IMG/VR virus record: IMGVR_UViG_3300008261_003273
Coordinates: 1 to 21,814 of that record
From: a virus
Direction: 5' to 3' (one strand)
DNA length: 21,814 nucleotides
Shown here: positions 1-9,098 of the stretch, piece by piece
Layout of the letters: each line of letters starts with the position of its first letter
How positions within the stretch are numbered: position 1 is the first letter of the stretch
Notes under the pieces: generated by a model
Database searches by the model: none
Told to the model about the DNA's origin: nothing
Seen by the model: the letters and a program-made list of their open reading frames with translations, nothing else
Position numbers and translations under genes: made by a program

Positions 1-649
1 TATATTCTTTACACGTTTTTGCCCATTGGTAGAATTCTTTTGCGACCTTTTTTTCTGTATCATCGTCGTATTCATCCCCTATCGTATACAGCATGACGTT
101 GTTCATGCGTAGCATCTCGTAATGCATGTACGATATAAATGTCTTAATGTCATAGTAAAAACTTAATGTAGTTTTACCGACATAAGCGTCGTACTCCATG
201 ACTAATGCTCTACAGCCCCTACACTGATGATCTACAGCGTAAAGGTATTCTTGGTAACTTATATAATTAGGTGCTGGTTTTTGAGATATTGTTATAACAT
301 CTGAAATTTCTGTTTTTGCAGCATTCACCACTTCTGACCACACTTGGTTGTGCGCTTCTTCTAGGTCTGGAGACAAAGAACTATCTAAATAAGTAATATC
401 TAGTAATGTTTCTATTTCTCCAATAACTTTACTCATTGACATTATTGCATCAGCTATTTCTGCCAAAACATCACCTCTAGGGATAACTTCCGTCATTGAA
501 CCTAGATAATGATTCATTGTTCTTAGGTCTGGCTGTCTTTGCATGGCCATATCCATTAGCTCGCTAGAAGTCAATCCACTTGTTTCAAATGGTGGGTTAG
601 TATCAAATAGATTTGGTGACTGTGGGACGTTCGGCATATTTACTGACAT
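1..649 (-). CDS. Partial protein of unknown function, distal to terL
   Basis: I do not recognise this gene. It reads leftwards off the window edge; 216 codons are visible and the C-terminus is missing. The start ATG (649-647) follows a strong SD (TAGGAG), and the terminase stop codon lies inside that SD, so the two genes are tightly coupled in one transcript. The visible protein is acidic and probably mostly helical, with a Pro/Asn-rich N-terminus (MSVNMPNVPQSPNLF) and a short CRGC cysteine pair near residue 155. There is no signal peptide or membrane segment. Its place just after the terminase gene would suit a portal or another head gene, but no motif supports that, so it stays hypothetical. 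Confidence 0.8.
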   Translation of the reverse strand, partial: MSVNMPNVPQSPNLFDTNPPFETSGLTSSELMDMAMQRQPDLRTMNHYLGSMTEVIPRGDVLAEIADAIMSMSKVIGEIETLLDITYLDSSLSPDLEEAHNQVWSEVVNAAKTEISDVITISQKPAPNYISYQEYLYAVDHQCRGCRALVMEYDAYVGKTTLSFYYDIKTFISYMHYEMLRMNNVMLYTIGDEYDDDTEKKVAKEFYQWAKTCKEY

Positions 650-657
650 AATTTCTC

Positions 658-2523
658 CTAAAACATATTTCTTTTTATCTTAGCGGTTGTCTTTTTTCTA
701 AATCCCGCTTTGGGTGTACCAACATTAATCTTATCTGCTCTTCCAACCTTTTGTTGGTTATCTAAAGTGCTAGTCGAAGAAACTAATTGTTCTTCCGGCA
801 TAAAAAACGTATTAGATATACTTTCTGTATTCATGGCGTATTTAGCTTTACTGAACTCTCCATAGTTTTGAGTAATCGCTAGTAATGCTAATATCAAAGC
901 ATCGTGCGCGTGATCGACTGCAGAACCACCAGCCTCAAAGACTGGTCTTCCAGTTTGAGTAGTTCTTACTACAACATAAGATATCAATTGCATAAACATG
1001 TCATCGTCAGATGCCGGGATACACAATTGTTCTCTTTCTAGGAATTGTCTTAAGTTGTCAACCATAAAAGGCTTTAACTCTTTTTTGACCATTAGCTTAG
1101 TGTAAGGGTCTCTGATGTCTATTGTCTCTGCAAAGCTGACGCCTTTTACTTTTTCTTTCAACCCAGTATTTGGATTTTCTACACCATGCTTACGCAACAG
1201 CTCAACTTGGACTTCGCCATAGCCTCTGTCGACATATATATGTTTTGGGTTCAACATTGTGTTAAGTTCTATAATTCTAGCTACAGCCTTAGTTAATGTG
1301 TATTCAGATTTTTCTATTTCTTCCCTAAAGCAGAGTTTTATCTTGCCTCTGAATTCAGGTTCTTCATAATTTTCAGAACATACTTCCAATACTACTATGT
1401 TTGTTCCGGCCCCATATTTGTCCCAGTCAACTCCGATAACATGGAAACTTCGTGCCGAAGTTATAGTTGGTATGTAAGACCAACCTGGATCTATAAAAGC
1501 TAAGTCAACGTATCTTCTTGGATACACTCCTTCTGAGTCTTCTCCCCAGTCTGCTTCGATTTCGTGACGATATCCCATTTCGGAATATTGTTCTCTAAAT
1601 TCATCTTCTTGTTCTTTACTAAAGAATGGGTTTGCATATGATGGAAACCAAAATTCCTTAAACCTAGGATTTCTACACCATTCCCAAAACTTTTCTCTAC
1701 GACCAGTTGGGGTAGATGCTGCTATTAAAACTTTGTCTGGTTGGTCTTCAGCGGTTTTCTGAAGCATTGCGTATAACGCGTCAAGGTCATCATTGTGCAT
1801 GTAATCCATTTCGTCAAGCACAATTACGTGGGCTTCCTGACCACGAGCAACGTCTGACTTACCTCCAGATCTCATTCCTGATGTAAAGAATCTAATTGTT
1901 GATCCATTAGAAAACTGGATCATAAACTGAGGGCTAGTTACTTTTCTTGTTATGGAATCAAGGACTATATTATTTTTTGTAGCTAGTCTAACCATTTCTT
2001 GGTAGATTAATTCTACGTGAGATTTCATTGGCGCAATAACAAGACATCTTCCATCTCTGTGTGTATAGCTATAATGCAAAAGATAAACTGCCATAGTAAA
2101 AGTTTTACCTAAACGACGACCGGCTCTTAAGACTTTTCTTAATGCTGGGTCTCTTAAAATCAAGGTTTGGTAAACTCTAGTTTCAACACCCAAAAAATGC
2201 TTAGCCCAAAGGCAAGGATCTTTTGCGTAGTGCAATTGCCTTTGTTGTTCAGAAGATAGGCCGGCGTTTAATAAATTATTATCAACTTCAAATGGCTCAT
2301 CTACTAATAATGATAATTCCCTATTAGTTAATGGCCTAGATTCAATAGGTGATCCATCTGACCAGTTAACGTGAGTTAATTTATTAGCAAAGACCCATTC
2401 AATTCTATTTACTTGTTTTATAATTTCTGGGTCTTGTGCTTTTAGGATCTCAAGAAGATCTTCTCTAGGAAGAGCTTCTAATCTTTCTCTAAAATTTTTA
2501 GTCTTATCTTTTAAGCTAGTCAT
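658..2523 (-). CDS. terL: Phage terminase large subunit (ATPase plus nuclease)
   Basis: This is the DNA-packaging motor protein: it pumps DNA into the prohead through the portal and cuts the concatemer. The 621 residues are a normal full length. The N-terminal ATPase shows a Walker A-type loop GRRLGKT (about 135-141), Walker B VIVLDE (233-238) and a coupling motif AAST (268-271). The C-terminal RNase H-like nuclease shows the expected acidic residues in GVDWDKYG (D366), YVDRGYG (D432) and AVDHAHDA (D537/D541). The start ATG (2523-2521) has a weak GGAT SD and lies 5 nt after the preceding stop. Arginine is mostly AGA or CGT, with no in-phase CGG. I cannot tell the packaging type (cos, pac or direct terminal repeat) from sequence alone. 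Confidence 0.95.
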   Translation of the reverse strand: MTSLKDKTKNFRERLEALPREDLLEILKAQDPEIIKQVNRIEWVFANKLTHVNWSDGSPIESRPLTNRELSLLVDEPFEVDNNLLNAGLSSEQQRQLHYAKDPCLWAKHFLGVETRVYQTLILRDPALRKVLRAGRRLGKTFTMAVYLLHYSYTHRDGRCLVIAPMKSHVELIYQEMVRLATKNNIVLDSITRKVTSPQFMIQFSNGSTIRFFTSGMRSGGKSDVARGQEAHVIVLDEMDYMHNDDLDALYAMLQKTAEDQPDKVLIAASTPTGRREKFWEWCRNPRFKEFWFPSYANPFFSKEQEDEFREQYSEMGYRHEIEADWGEDSEGVYPRRYVDLAFIDPGWSYIPTITSARSFHVIGVDWDKYGAGTNIVVLEVCSENYEEPEFRGKIKLCFREEIEKSEYTLTKAVARIIELNTMLNPKHIYVDRGYGEVQVELLRKHGVENPNTGLKEKVKGVSFAETIDIRDPYTKLMVKKELKPFMVDNLRQFLEREQLCIPASDDDMFMQLISYVVVRTTQTGRPVFEAGGSAVDHAHDALILALLAITQNYGEFSKAKYAMNTESISNTFFMPEEQLVSSTSTLDNQQKVGRADKINVGTPKAGFRKKTTAKIKRNMF

Positions 2524-2528
2524 GATAA

Positions 2529-4634
2529 TTATCCAAAATGGGAAGCCATCATTCCGGCTTCAGAACCTAAAGCACTCCTTGCGTTTAGTCTAGAGTTTTG
2601 TATTGCAGCAACGCCCCTTGCTCTTGAAGTCGCAGCAACCTCGTTGTCAACATATCCCATGCCAAAAGCAGGCTTATTAATGCTTCCCTGCATAGATTTC
2701 ATGGCATCCCTTGCAAATCTGGCTCCTCCGCCTATAACTGCGGTTGCAGCCATCTTACTTATATCATACACTGCTGCTGCAGTTAATATTGGGTTAGCAA
2801 AGTTTAATGCAGCTACGCCGACTCTAGCACCTACTAGTTTAGCACCTTCTTTGCCTCCGTACCTAGCTATCTGTGCAGCTCCTCTTACCCCATATGTTTT
2901 AAGGAATCCCTTCTCTAACATTTCTTGTCCAGCCATCGTGCCAGCTTTTTTACCTATGACTGCTTCAGTTAAGTCAGCTGTAAGAAATTTCTTAGCTCCA
3001 GTTCCTGTTGCCATGTTTGTATTTGCTGCTACTGAACCAGCTGCAGAAGCAGACCCTGGAGCTCCAGGTATAACACTAAGTATATCATCAGCTATAGTTT
3101 TAAAAGCCTGCGTAGGACCACCAGCCCTAGCTGCTGCTGCTCTATTTGCGTTAAACGAATCTAATGTTAATGTTTTTCCTGCGTTCTTTCCTGCTGCGCC
3201 AACTTGGCTTTGCATCTCGAGTAATTCTTGTGCTGTTGTGTGTACTGCTGTTCTACTAGATCTAATATCAGCTATTTTTGCAGCCTTGCTTCCACCCGAT
3301 CTGCGAACCTCTACTCCAGCTGCGTCCATCCTGCTCATCAACGTAGCAGCGTCGTTAACTGCCGATCTTGCTCCAGCTAAAGCCTGTCCAGATAGATTAC
3401 CTGCTTCAGCAAAGCCTTGAGCTCCACGAACATATCCTAACATTCTCTTTGTGAGCTCTCCTCTAGCAGATGATGCCAAAGCGTTTCCAGTAGAACCTAC
3501 GCCATCTTTAAAGAATTTAGAACCTACATCTTGACTTATGAACCTTGATGATCCATCATCTAGAACTGCACTGTAGCCACCACCACTACCCCTAATTATT
3601 TTTGCGTTTGACCCAGCAGTAACGGTCGAAGGGGTTCCGGCAGCTGTTGTCCCCATTCTACTTCTAAAGTATGGCTGTTGTGTTTTAAACCTATTTTCAA
3701 ATCTTCCAGTTTTTGGATTTCTAAATCGTGTTGTCCCAGTTGCTGGGTTAATTTTTTTAGTCGGGCTTGCTTGCTGGAATGGTGTGGTTCTTCCGCTGAC
3801 TTGGGCTATTTGTAAATCTTTGACAGTTGTTGTAGCCATATTAAATGGGTCAAAGCCAGGAGTAGTTGACCTTGCTATGTCTGATATGGATTGTCTAGCT
3901 TTACCTAGTCTTTTTGTAATCCTTGTAGTATCTTTTCCTGAAGCTGTTCTTTTTGCTATTTTTCTTTCAAGTGCATCTGTTTGAGAAGTAGCCCTAAGCA
4001 TACCGAATGCTCCGCCACCCATCATTCTAGTGTCGTCACCAACTGTACCACCAACTAGTTTTTTATATTTTTCTCCACTAAATAATTTTTCACCAATATC
4101 ATTTAGACCAGTAAAAGGACTATAAGCGTTTTTTGCACCAGTTAATGCGGTTACAGAATGGAACCTAGTCAGAGCCCTTGGGTCTAAGTGGTTCTTCATA
4201 AAAGGTCTTATTCTTGGTGCAGACGCATTTAACTTACCAGTAGTGTCAGCCAAAGCAGCTGTCATCTTTGCCTGTTTGGCGTTTCTAACCCCTAAAGGAC
4301 CAACGTATGAACCTCTAGTGAATCTTGTGCCAGCAGTTGTTCCAGTTGCGCGCCTTGAAGAACCAGAACCAACCATTCTATTAAGAGAGTCATTTCTTTT
4401 AAAACGCCTACCATCTCTATTGGTATCTAGGAAGCCACCCTTCATTATGGTGTTAGCGGCTCTTCTAGAGTTAAAACCAAACATCGACATAAGCCCTGGT
4501 TGGCTGCTTTGAACGTCGTTAAATAAACTACTTTGTGATCTTGTGGTCATGCCAGTTACCTGGCCAGGAATGCCAGAAGAACTATAATCACCAGGATATG
4601 GTAATTCTTGTCCAGTCATTGGGTCAATAGGCAT
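2529..4634 (-). CDS. Gly/Ala/Arg-rich protein, probable virion component
   Basis: This 701-residue protein is of no family I recognise. The N-terminal half is basic and rich in Ser, Thr, Gly and Arg, with low-complexity spacers and many TG and RF pairs. The C-terminal third (about 530-650) is Ala/Gly-rich with mildly hydrophobic helices. The start ATG overlaps the preceding stop in TAATG, which indicates translational coupling to the 219-residue gene upstream. Its position between Gly/Ala-rich membrane-seeking proteins and terL suggests a structural, internal or ejected virion protein; that rests on position and composition only. The plus-strand open frames inside it follow from its GC-containing Ala/Gly codons and are not genes. 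Confidence 0.8.
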   Translation of the reverse strand: MPIDPMTGQELPYPGDYSSSGIPGQVTGMTTRSQSSLFNDVQSSQPGLMSMFGFNSRRAANTIMKGGFLDTNRDGRRFKRNDSLNRMVGSGSSRRATGTTAGTRFTRGSYVGPLGVRNAKQAKMTAALADTTGKLNASAPRIRPFMKNHLDPRALTRFHSVTALTGAKNAYSPFTGLNDIGEKLFSGEKYKKLVGGTVGDDTRMMGGGAFGMLRATSQTDALERKIAKRTASGKDTTRITKRLGKARQSISDIARSTTPGFDPFNMATTTVKDLQIAQVSGRTTPFQQASPTKKINPATGTTRFRNPKTGRFENRFKTQQPYFRSRMGTTAAGTPSTVTAGSNAKIIRGSGGGYSAVLDDGSSRFISQDVGSKFFKDGVGSTGNALASSARGELTKRMLGYVRGAQGFAEAGNLSGQALAGARSAVNDAATLMSRMDAAGVEVRRSGGSKAAKIADIRSSRTAVHTTAQELLEMQSQVGAAGKNAGKTLTLDSFNANRAAAARAGGPTQAFKTIADDILSVIPGAPGSASAAGSVAANTNMATGTGAKKFLTADLTEAVIGKKAGTMAGQEMLEKGFLKTYGVRGAAQIARYGGKEGAKLVGARVGVAALNFANPILTAAAVYDISKMAATAVIGGGARFARDAMKSMQGSINKPAFGMGYVDNEVAATSRARGVAAIQNSRLNARSALGSEAGMMASHFG

Positions 4635-5293
4635 TAGTAACCCCTTCTAGAATTCTGCATCCCGAGAACAATGTTTCCGCTAGCTCCAAGTCTTTCTTCT
4701 TGGCTTTTACTAGATCTTCTATTCGCATATGGGCTTGTAGACATCTTTGAAACTAGCTTTTTTGCTGCGTAAGCAGAGCCCATCAAAGCTGCTCCACCAA
4801 TACCTGCTACTGTTCCAGAACCTATCATGCCTCTTTTAAAAAGTTTTTTTGCAGCCAGATTTTCACCCTTACCAATTAGGTGACTTGCGCCATATGCTGC
4901 TGCTGTTCCAGCTAGCCCAATTGTTCCTGCTCCAGCTAACATTCCTCCGCCAACTGCTGCTGGCCCTGCTGCTGCTGCACCTGCTGCTTGACCGACTGGG
5001 CCAAGAGCTTGGCCTATTGCGCCTACTGGCCCACCAACTATTTGAGATCCAATATATCCAGGCCCTATGTCTCCACCAGTAAATGCTCTGTCTGCCTCTG
5101 GATTATTAAAAGCAACGTCGAAAGCACCATCAACTAATCCTTTTGATCCACTAACGACACCAGCAACTGCTGCTCCACCAAGAAGCATACCCATGCCTGC
5201 TTTTCTAACGCCAGTGTTTTTTGCGGTCGCAGATGCTGCTCTACCAGAAAGTTTACCTGCTCCCCTAATGGCTCTGCCTATGTTTAACGCCAT
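4634..5293 (-). CDS. Gly/Ala-rich hydrophobic small protein, probable virion or ejection protein
   Basis: 219 residues starting at ATG (5293-5291) behind an AAGGA SD seven bases upstream. It has at least three Gly/Ala-rich hydrophobic stretches (about residues 33-50, 95-140 and 155-175) with the small-xxx-small spacing of glycine zippers, and basic ends. Such segments can insert in membranes, so an internal or DNA-ejection role is possible, but this is inference from composition. The last base of its stop codon is the first base of the next gene's ATG. I know no homolog by eye. Confidence 0.75.
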   Translation of the reverse strand: MALNIGRAIRGAGKLSGRAASATAKNTGVRKAGMGMLLGGAAVAGVVSGSKGLVDGAFDVAFNNPEADRAFTGGDIGPGYIGSQIVGGPVGAIGQALGPVGQAAGAAAAGPAAVGGGMLAGAGTIGLAGTAAAYGASHLIGKGENLAAKKLFKRGMIGSGTVAGIGGAALMGSAYAAKKLVSKMSTSPYANRRSSKSQEERLGASGNIVLGMQNSRRGY

Positions 5294-5304
5294 TTTATTT
5301 TCCT

Positions 5305-5889
5305 TTAGTTATATAAGTAATCATATTTATTTGGTCCCATTCTTGTGTGACCTATTTTTGACCTATCTAGATTTCCAACAACTCCAGCTGTAGCTAATGG
5401 ATCATTTATTTGGCTATAAGCCTGAACTGGGACTGGATCATAAATATCTGTTCTTGGTGCTCTTCCAGGCATAGTCTCTTGCTGATCCATAACTTCATCG
5501 TATGGGTTTGTTTCATTTTTTGACTTGTTATACATATAGTAACCAGCTCCAACGATAGCTGCAGCTGCTAAACCAATTCCTACTGGTTTTTTATAGTTTG
5601 CATACATTTGTCTAACGTTTCTAGATCTGTCAGCGTAGTTGATCCCTACCTTTAAAGAGCTAAGTTCACTAGTTATTCCTGATCTTAAAGTTTTTGATTC
5701 GTCTATAGTATCAGATAATTGATTTGCTATACCTATGGCTTGTTTGTCTTGAGCAGATGATCTAGCTGCCATTTCAGCTGGAGTTAGCCCCATAGCTAAT
5801 CCTGTATTTTCTGCATTTTCAAATGGAGACAAGACTACTGCTGTTTCATCCATGTCTATAAGTCTAGAAGTTCTTCCAGCGGTTAACAT
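5305..5889 (-). CDS. Single-pass membrane-type small protein, possibly expressed as a +1 frameshift extension
   Basis: The product of the ATG at 5889-5887 has 194 residues; an upstream TTG (5913) in the same frame is less likely. A GGAA-type SD precedes the ATG weakly. One clear hydrophobic segment (VGIGLAAAAIVGAGYYMY, about residue 95) is preceded by a basic patch and followed by a polar, Pro-rich tail. The 5' end overlaps the 3' end of the exonuclease-domain ORF in the +1 frame. A CGG-A at 5905-5903 in the upstream frame would, by skipping one base, continue straight into this frame as ...GAVAE-GSGNDMLTAG.... It may therefore be a separate gene or the C-terminal part of a longer protein. 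Function is unknown. Confidence 0.7.
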   Translation of the reverse strand: MLTAGRTSRLIDMDETAVVLSPFENAENTGLAMGLTPAEMAARSSAQDKQAIGIANQLSDTIDESKTLRSGITSELSSLKVGINYADRSRNVRQMYANYKKPVGIGLAAAAIVGAGYYMYNKSKNETNPYDEVMDQQETMPGRAPRTDIYDPVPVQAYSQINDPLATAGVVGNLDRSKIGHTRMGPNKYDYLYN

Positions 5890-8542
5890 ATCGTTTCCGC
5901 TTCCGCTCTGCAACTGCCCCTAATGTATTTTCTGCACTTGCCGCCACATCGTTAGTTATTCTAGCAACACCTAAACCACCAGTTTCTATTTTTTCTTTAA
6001 CTGCAGTTAGTGCTGCTTCTCTATCTCCTGAATTTATAAAAGCTTGCAAATCTCTTAATTGTTTTGTCCCATCGGAAACACCTTCTGCTGCATAATCCGA
6101 TGAAATTCCCGTTCCTATACCACCCAAGTCTGAAGCACTGGCGACTGACTCAGCAGCTTCCAGTAATGATGATGCTAACACGTCTGATTGCTTTTGAGTA
6201 TAAGCTCCTTGCCCACCAAGAAATGCATTTATTGTATCTTGACCAGTTACTTTTGATAATCTTACTTTATTCATTTCTGCAGCAGTGCTGACTATATGTT
6301 CTGGCAATACTGTGTCACCTACGCTTAAGCCTGTTGCTTGCAAAATTTGCGTACCGGGTGTACCTATCAATGCATCTGAAAGTTTCATTCTTTCAACTAA
6401 TCCACCCGCTCCAGCAACGTTTACTTCCATTCTTTCAAAAACATCTCTACCAACCAATATTTTTGAACTTATAGAAGAACCACTCATTATTTTTGTTATA
6501 TCTTGAGGGTTAAATACTTGTAGACCCAAATCAGATAATACGTCTGCGTTTTTAATAAATCTCATTGAGTCTTTTGTAACTGCTACCCCAGAACCTGGAG
6601 TAGAAAAAGCTGAATAGGCAGATCTACCTACAGCTGCTGTTGTTTTAGCTAATTCTACGCTTAATGCCCTGCTTGTTATATCTGCTCCAGCGTAGGGGTT
6701 ATTTATTCCGCTAGCTAATCTAGCTGCTCCTTCAATTCGTCCAGTCTCTAACCCTCTTCTTATTGCACCACCAAAATTAATATCTTCACTAGAAGAACCA
6801 AATGCTTTTCCTCTCATTTCTTCTGCGAGCGTTCCACTTGGTGCAGTTAGTCTTGAGGTTGCAGTTAACGATTGGATTAATGAATCTTCATCCATACCAG
6901 CTATGCCAGCTTTGTATGAATCAAAGTCTGAAACCGGCATATTCAAACGCTTTCCAAACCCATAGCGTTCCGATAACGGCATCCTGTCTATTTCTCCCTG
7001 CTCACCAAAATTAATTCCGGTAGATATTATTTTTTGAGCAGCTGGGTTATAAGTTGCCGATATTCCAGGTATACCGTAGGATTCAGTAACATCCAAGCTT
7101 CTATCTTGAGCGTCTGCAAAAATCCTGTCAATATGGCTAGTTGCGGCACTGTCTTGTATCGGTATTGATTGAGTAAAATTTTCAGGATATAGGTTTACAT
7201 CTGTTGGCAAACCAGGTGGAGGTGGAGGGCCAATAACTCTTGGATCTAAAGAAGAAAATCTATAACCAGCTTCAGAATCTCTAGTTCCTTTTGAATAAGA
7301 GATAACACCTTCCATTGCCCTAACTTCTGCTTCGGTTATTGATAATGCAGCTGCTTTATCTGCTATTTCTATATCTGATAATACATCACCTAGTGATGCT
7401 TCTACCTTAAAGCCCCTTCTACCTAAGTCTGTTGATAATAATCTTTTTGATGCTTGAGAAAGCTTTTCAACATCAGCTATATTTGTAGTCATAGTTGGAG
7501 CTGCAGAACGAGCAGACACTCTTCTTGCTTGTTGTACAAATTTTCTTGCGCCTACGGGAAGATGACTTAAATCCCCAGGAGAATAATCTAAATCTCCAGT
7601 TGCTACGTATTGCGCGTAGAATCCAGCTAGTAATGTGTCTGTTTCTGCAATGTGGGAACCTCGACCCATTAATTGCATAATTTTTTTTGCTGCGTTTGAT
7701 CCAGGTGCAGATGAATTACTTGCTTCTGCGTGTATTAATTCAAAAAGATTTGTTGTTAATCCTAAGTTTTCCATTGTGTTAGGAGTAAAACTTCCACCTA
7801 AATCAATTTCCTGGAATAACTTAGCAGATCCGACTGTCCTTGCATACAATGCGCTACGAACCTGTTGTTCATCTGTTATGTCAACTCCATAGCCAGCTAT
7901 TTGAGATAACCTAGCTGCTTCTGGGCTACCTGGCGTTGCTGCAGCAGCCATGAAGCTAGTGGCGTATTCATCAAATTTTTGACTCATATAAAGTCTGCCT
8001 GAAAAATCTATATCAGTTATAAAACTTGGATCAGAACTTATTCTTTCAGAGAATCTTAAAACTGTTTCCCTAAAAGCTTTATCTGTTTCATATCCTGGAG
8101 TATTTTGGGCTGTTTGTATAAGCTGTCTTAAGTCGAACGATGCGTTTTTAATTGCTAATGTGTCATAAGATAAATAGTGTTCCATTTCAGCACCGAGTGC
8201 AGCCCTTGCTGCTGCTGGATTTCTAGCAACATCTATTGATAGTCCACCTTCAAGCTCGTTAACTCCTTCGGCTAAGTTTCTTAGTCCAGCTGGAGTTTGT
8301 ATTGCTCCACCTTCCATACCTGGTTGTCTAAAAAATAATTTTCTAATACTACCTGGTCCGCCTATTGCTATATCTCCAGTATCACTCATTGTTGCTTCTG
8401 TTGTTGCAAGAGATCTTATCCTAGAGTTATCTCCAAGGCCAGTTGTTTCTGAGTCAAGAATTAACATTCTTTTTGTTAGCCCAGCTGCAGGTCTTTGCCC
8501 AAATGGACTTAATTGTCCGACCAGGTAAAATTTGATTAGCAT
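5864..8542 (-). CDS. Virion-module protein with N-terminal DnaQ-like (DEDDh) 3'-5' exonuclease domain
   Basis: The 892-codon ORF begins with an exonuclease fold. Exo I is LILDSETTGL (D30, E32), Exo II is KNASFDLRQL (N133, D137) and Exo III is SHIAETDTLLAGF (H297, A299, D302), the DEDDh pattern of the DnaQ/epsilon family that removes nucleotides from 3' ends with two metal ions. An insertion of about 150 residues separates Exo II from Exo III, longer than in epsilon. The remaining 570 or so residues are Ala/Ser/Gly-rich and unrecognised. The start is unclear: ATG 8542 has almost no SD, ATG 8467 begins right at the domain, and the preceding ORF may enter this frame by a +1 shift at CGG-A (8519-8517). 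The last 13 codons contain CGG-AAG-CGG and overlap the next gene. Confidence 0.8.
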   Translation of the reverse strand: MLIKFYLVGQLSPFGQRPAAGLTKRMLILDSETTGLGDNSRIRSLATTEATMSDTGDIAIGGPGSIRKLFFRQPGMEGGAIQTPAGLRNLAEGVNELEGGLSIDVARNPAAARAALGAEMEHYLSYDTLAIKNASFDLRQLIQTAQNTPGYETDKAFRETVLRFSERISSDPSFITDIDFSGRLYMSQKFDEYATSFMAAAATPGSPEAARLSQIAGYGVDITDEQQVRSALYARTVGSAKLFQEIDLGGSFTPNTMENLGLTTNLFELIHAEASNSSAPGSNAAKKIMQLMGRGSHIAETDTLLAGFYAQYVATGDLDYSPGDLSHLPVGARKFVQQARRVSARSAAPTMTTNIADVEKLSQASKRLLSTDLGRRGFKVEASLGDVLSDIEIADKAAALSITEAEVRAMEGVISYSKGTRDSEAGYRFSSLDPRVIGPPPPPGLPTDVNLYPENFTQSIPIQDSAATSHIDRIFADAQDRSLDVTESYGIPGISATYNPAAQKIISTGINFGEQGEIDRMPLSERYGFGKRLNMPVSDFDSYKAGIAGMDEDSLIQSLTATSRLTAPSGTLAEEMRGKAFGSSSEDINFGGAIRRGLETGRIEGAARLASGINNPYAGADITSRALSVELAKTTAAVGRSAYSAFSTPGSGVAVTKDSMRFIKNADVLSDLGLQVFNPQDITKIMSGSSISSKILVGRDVFERMEVNVAGAGGLVERMKLSDALIGTPGTQILQATGLSVGDTVLPEHIVSTAAEMNKVRLSKVTGQDTINAFLGGQGAYTQKQSDVLASSLLEAAESVASASDLGGIGTGISSDYAAEGVSDGTKQLRDLQAFINSGDREAALTAVKEKIETGGLGVARITNDVAASAENTLGAVAERKRKRYVNRWKNF
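5903..5905 (-). other. Candidate +1 frameshift codon, CGG followed by A (site 3)
   Basis: The upstream frame reads GCA GAG CGG AAG CGG AAA CGA and ends 13 codons after site entry, counting the CGG. Skipping the first C gives GAG (C) GGA AGC GGA AAC GAT ATG, the frame of the downstream 194-residue ORF. A TAG in the +1 frame lies about five codons before the CGG, so any shift must fall in this short interval. A second CGG (5899-5897) could serve equally. An ordinary start at ATG 5889 is a real alternative here. Confidence 0.4.
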
Positions 8543-9098
8543 TAGATATCATCTCAGTCATAGACAAAGGATTCATAGCATACGATAAAGATTCTATTAG
8601 TGGTTTATTTGGATCGATATTAAAATACATACTTGAAAGAGTTGCCAGAGCAGGATGACTTTGAGGGTCTCTTACGTCATATTGCGTTAACGCTCTATAT
8701 GCGTTTCCACTTGGTAGATCTCTGCCGGGCATTCCGAACCTTTGGACTAACGTAGGAAGATTATAAACTTCCTCTGCGGCAAATCGCTGTATTCTTTGTT
8801 TGGCATCTAGTGTCAGTAAACCTAGATCCATTCTTCCAGTTGCCCTAGCTAACTCCACAGCTTTTGAAGAACTAGATTTACTCAACATATCTGGATTTTC
8901 TAAGAAACTAGAATACATGGTCTGTAGCATTTGATACTTTTCCATGAACTTATCTGGTGTTCCAAATATTTGTTCAATTTGCGCAGCAGTTCCTGAAACT
9001 ACTCTTGACGACGTAGATGAACCTCTTAACGTGGAACCACTACGACCTAAAAATTCAGTTACTAAGCTGTCTTTTTTAACCGGATTAAGTCTTGGCAT
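8454..9098 (-). CDS. Unknown protein, possibly the N-terminal part of the exonuclease-domain protein
   Basis: The ORF has 214 codons; the start ATG (9098-9096) overlaps the end of the previous gene by 14 nt and lacks a good SD. The N-terminus is Ser/Thr/Arg-rich and the middle is helical; no motif was recognised. After the sequence ending ANQILPG comes CGG-A at codon 194 (8519-8517). Beyond it, this frame uses Cys/Trp/Ser codons unlike the rest and stops after about 20 codons, while the +1 frame runs on as GQLSPFGQRPAAGL into the exonuclease domain. Either the two genes overlap by 89 nt, or the true product continues into the longer ORF. Confidence 0.7.
   Translation of the reverse strand: MPRLNPVKKDSLVTEFLGRSGSTLRGSSTSSRVVSGTAAQIEQIFGTPDKFMEKYQMLQTMYSSFLENPDMLSKSSSSKAVELARATGRMDLGLLTLDAKQRIQRFAAEEVYNLPTLVQRFGMPGRDLPSGNAYRALTQYDVRDPQSHPALATLSSMYFNIDPNKPLIESLSYAMNPLSMTEMISNANQILPGRTIKSIWAKTCSWANKKNVNS
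8517..8519 (-). other. Candidate +1 frameshift codon, CGG followed by A (site 2)
   Basis: The upstream frame reads CCT GGT CGG ACA; skipping the C gives CCT GGT (C) GGA CAA TTA AGT CCA. The window in which a shift must occur is bounded by a TGA in the +1 frame just upstream of 8542 and by the TGA of the upstream frame at 8456-8454. CGG is the only codon in the overlap that is otherwise unused in this operon. It is a hypothesis, supported by three other sites with the same layout. Confidence 0.45.

Noticed and set aside
2644-3420. 258-codon plus-strand ORF inside the 701-residue gene, and similar shadow ORFs
   Set aside because: No SD and a composition that mirrors the Ala/Gly codons of the minus-strand gene.
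9085-9098. A fifth frameshift site between the genes at 9822 and 9098
   Set aside because: The overlap carries CGA, not CGG, and the downstream gene has its own ATG, so an ordinary short overlap is simpler.
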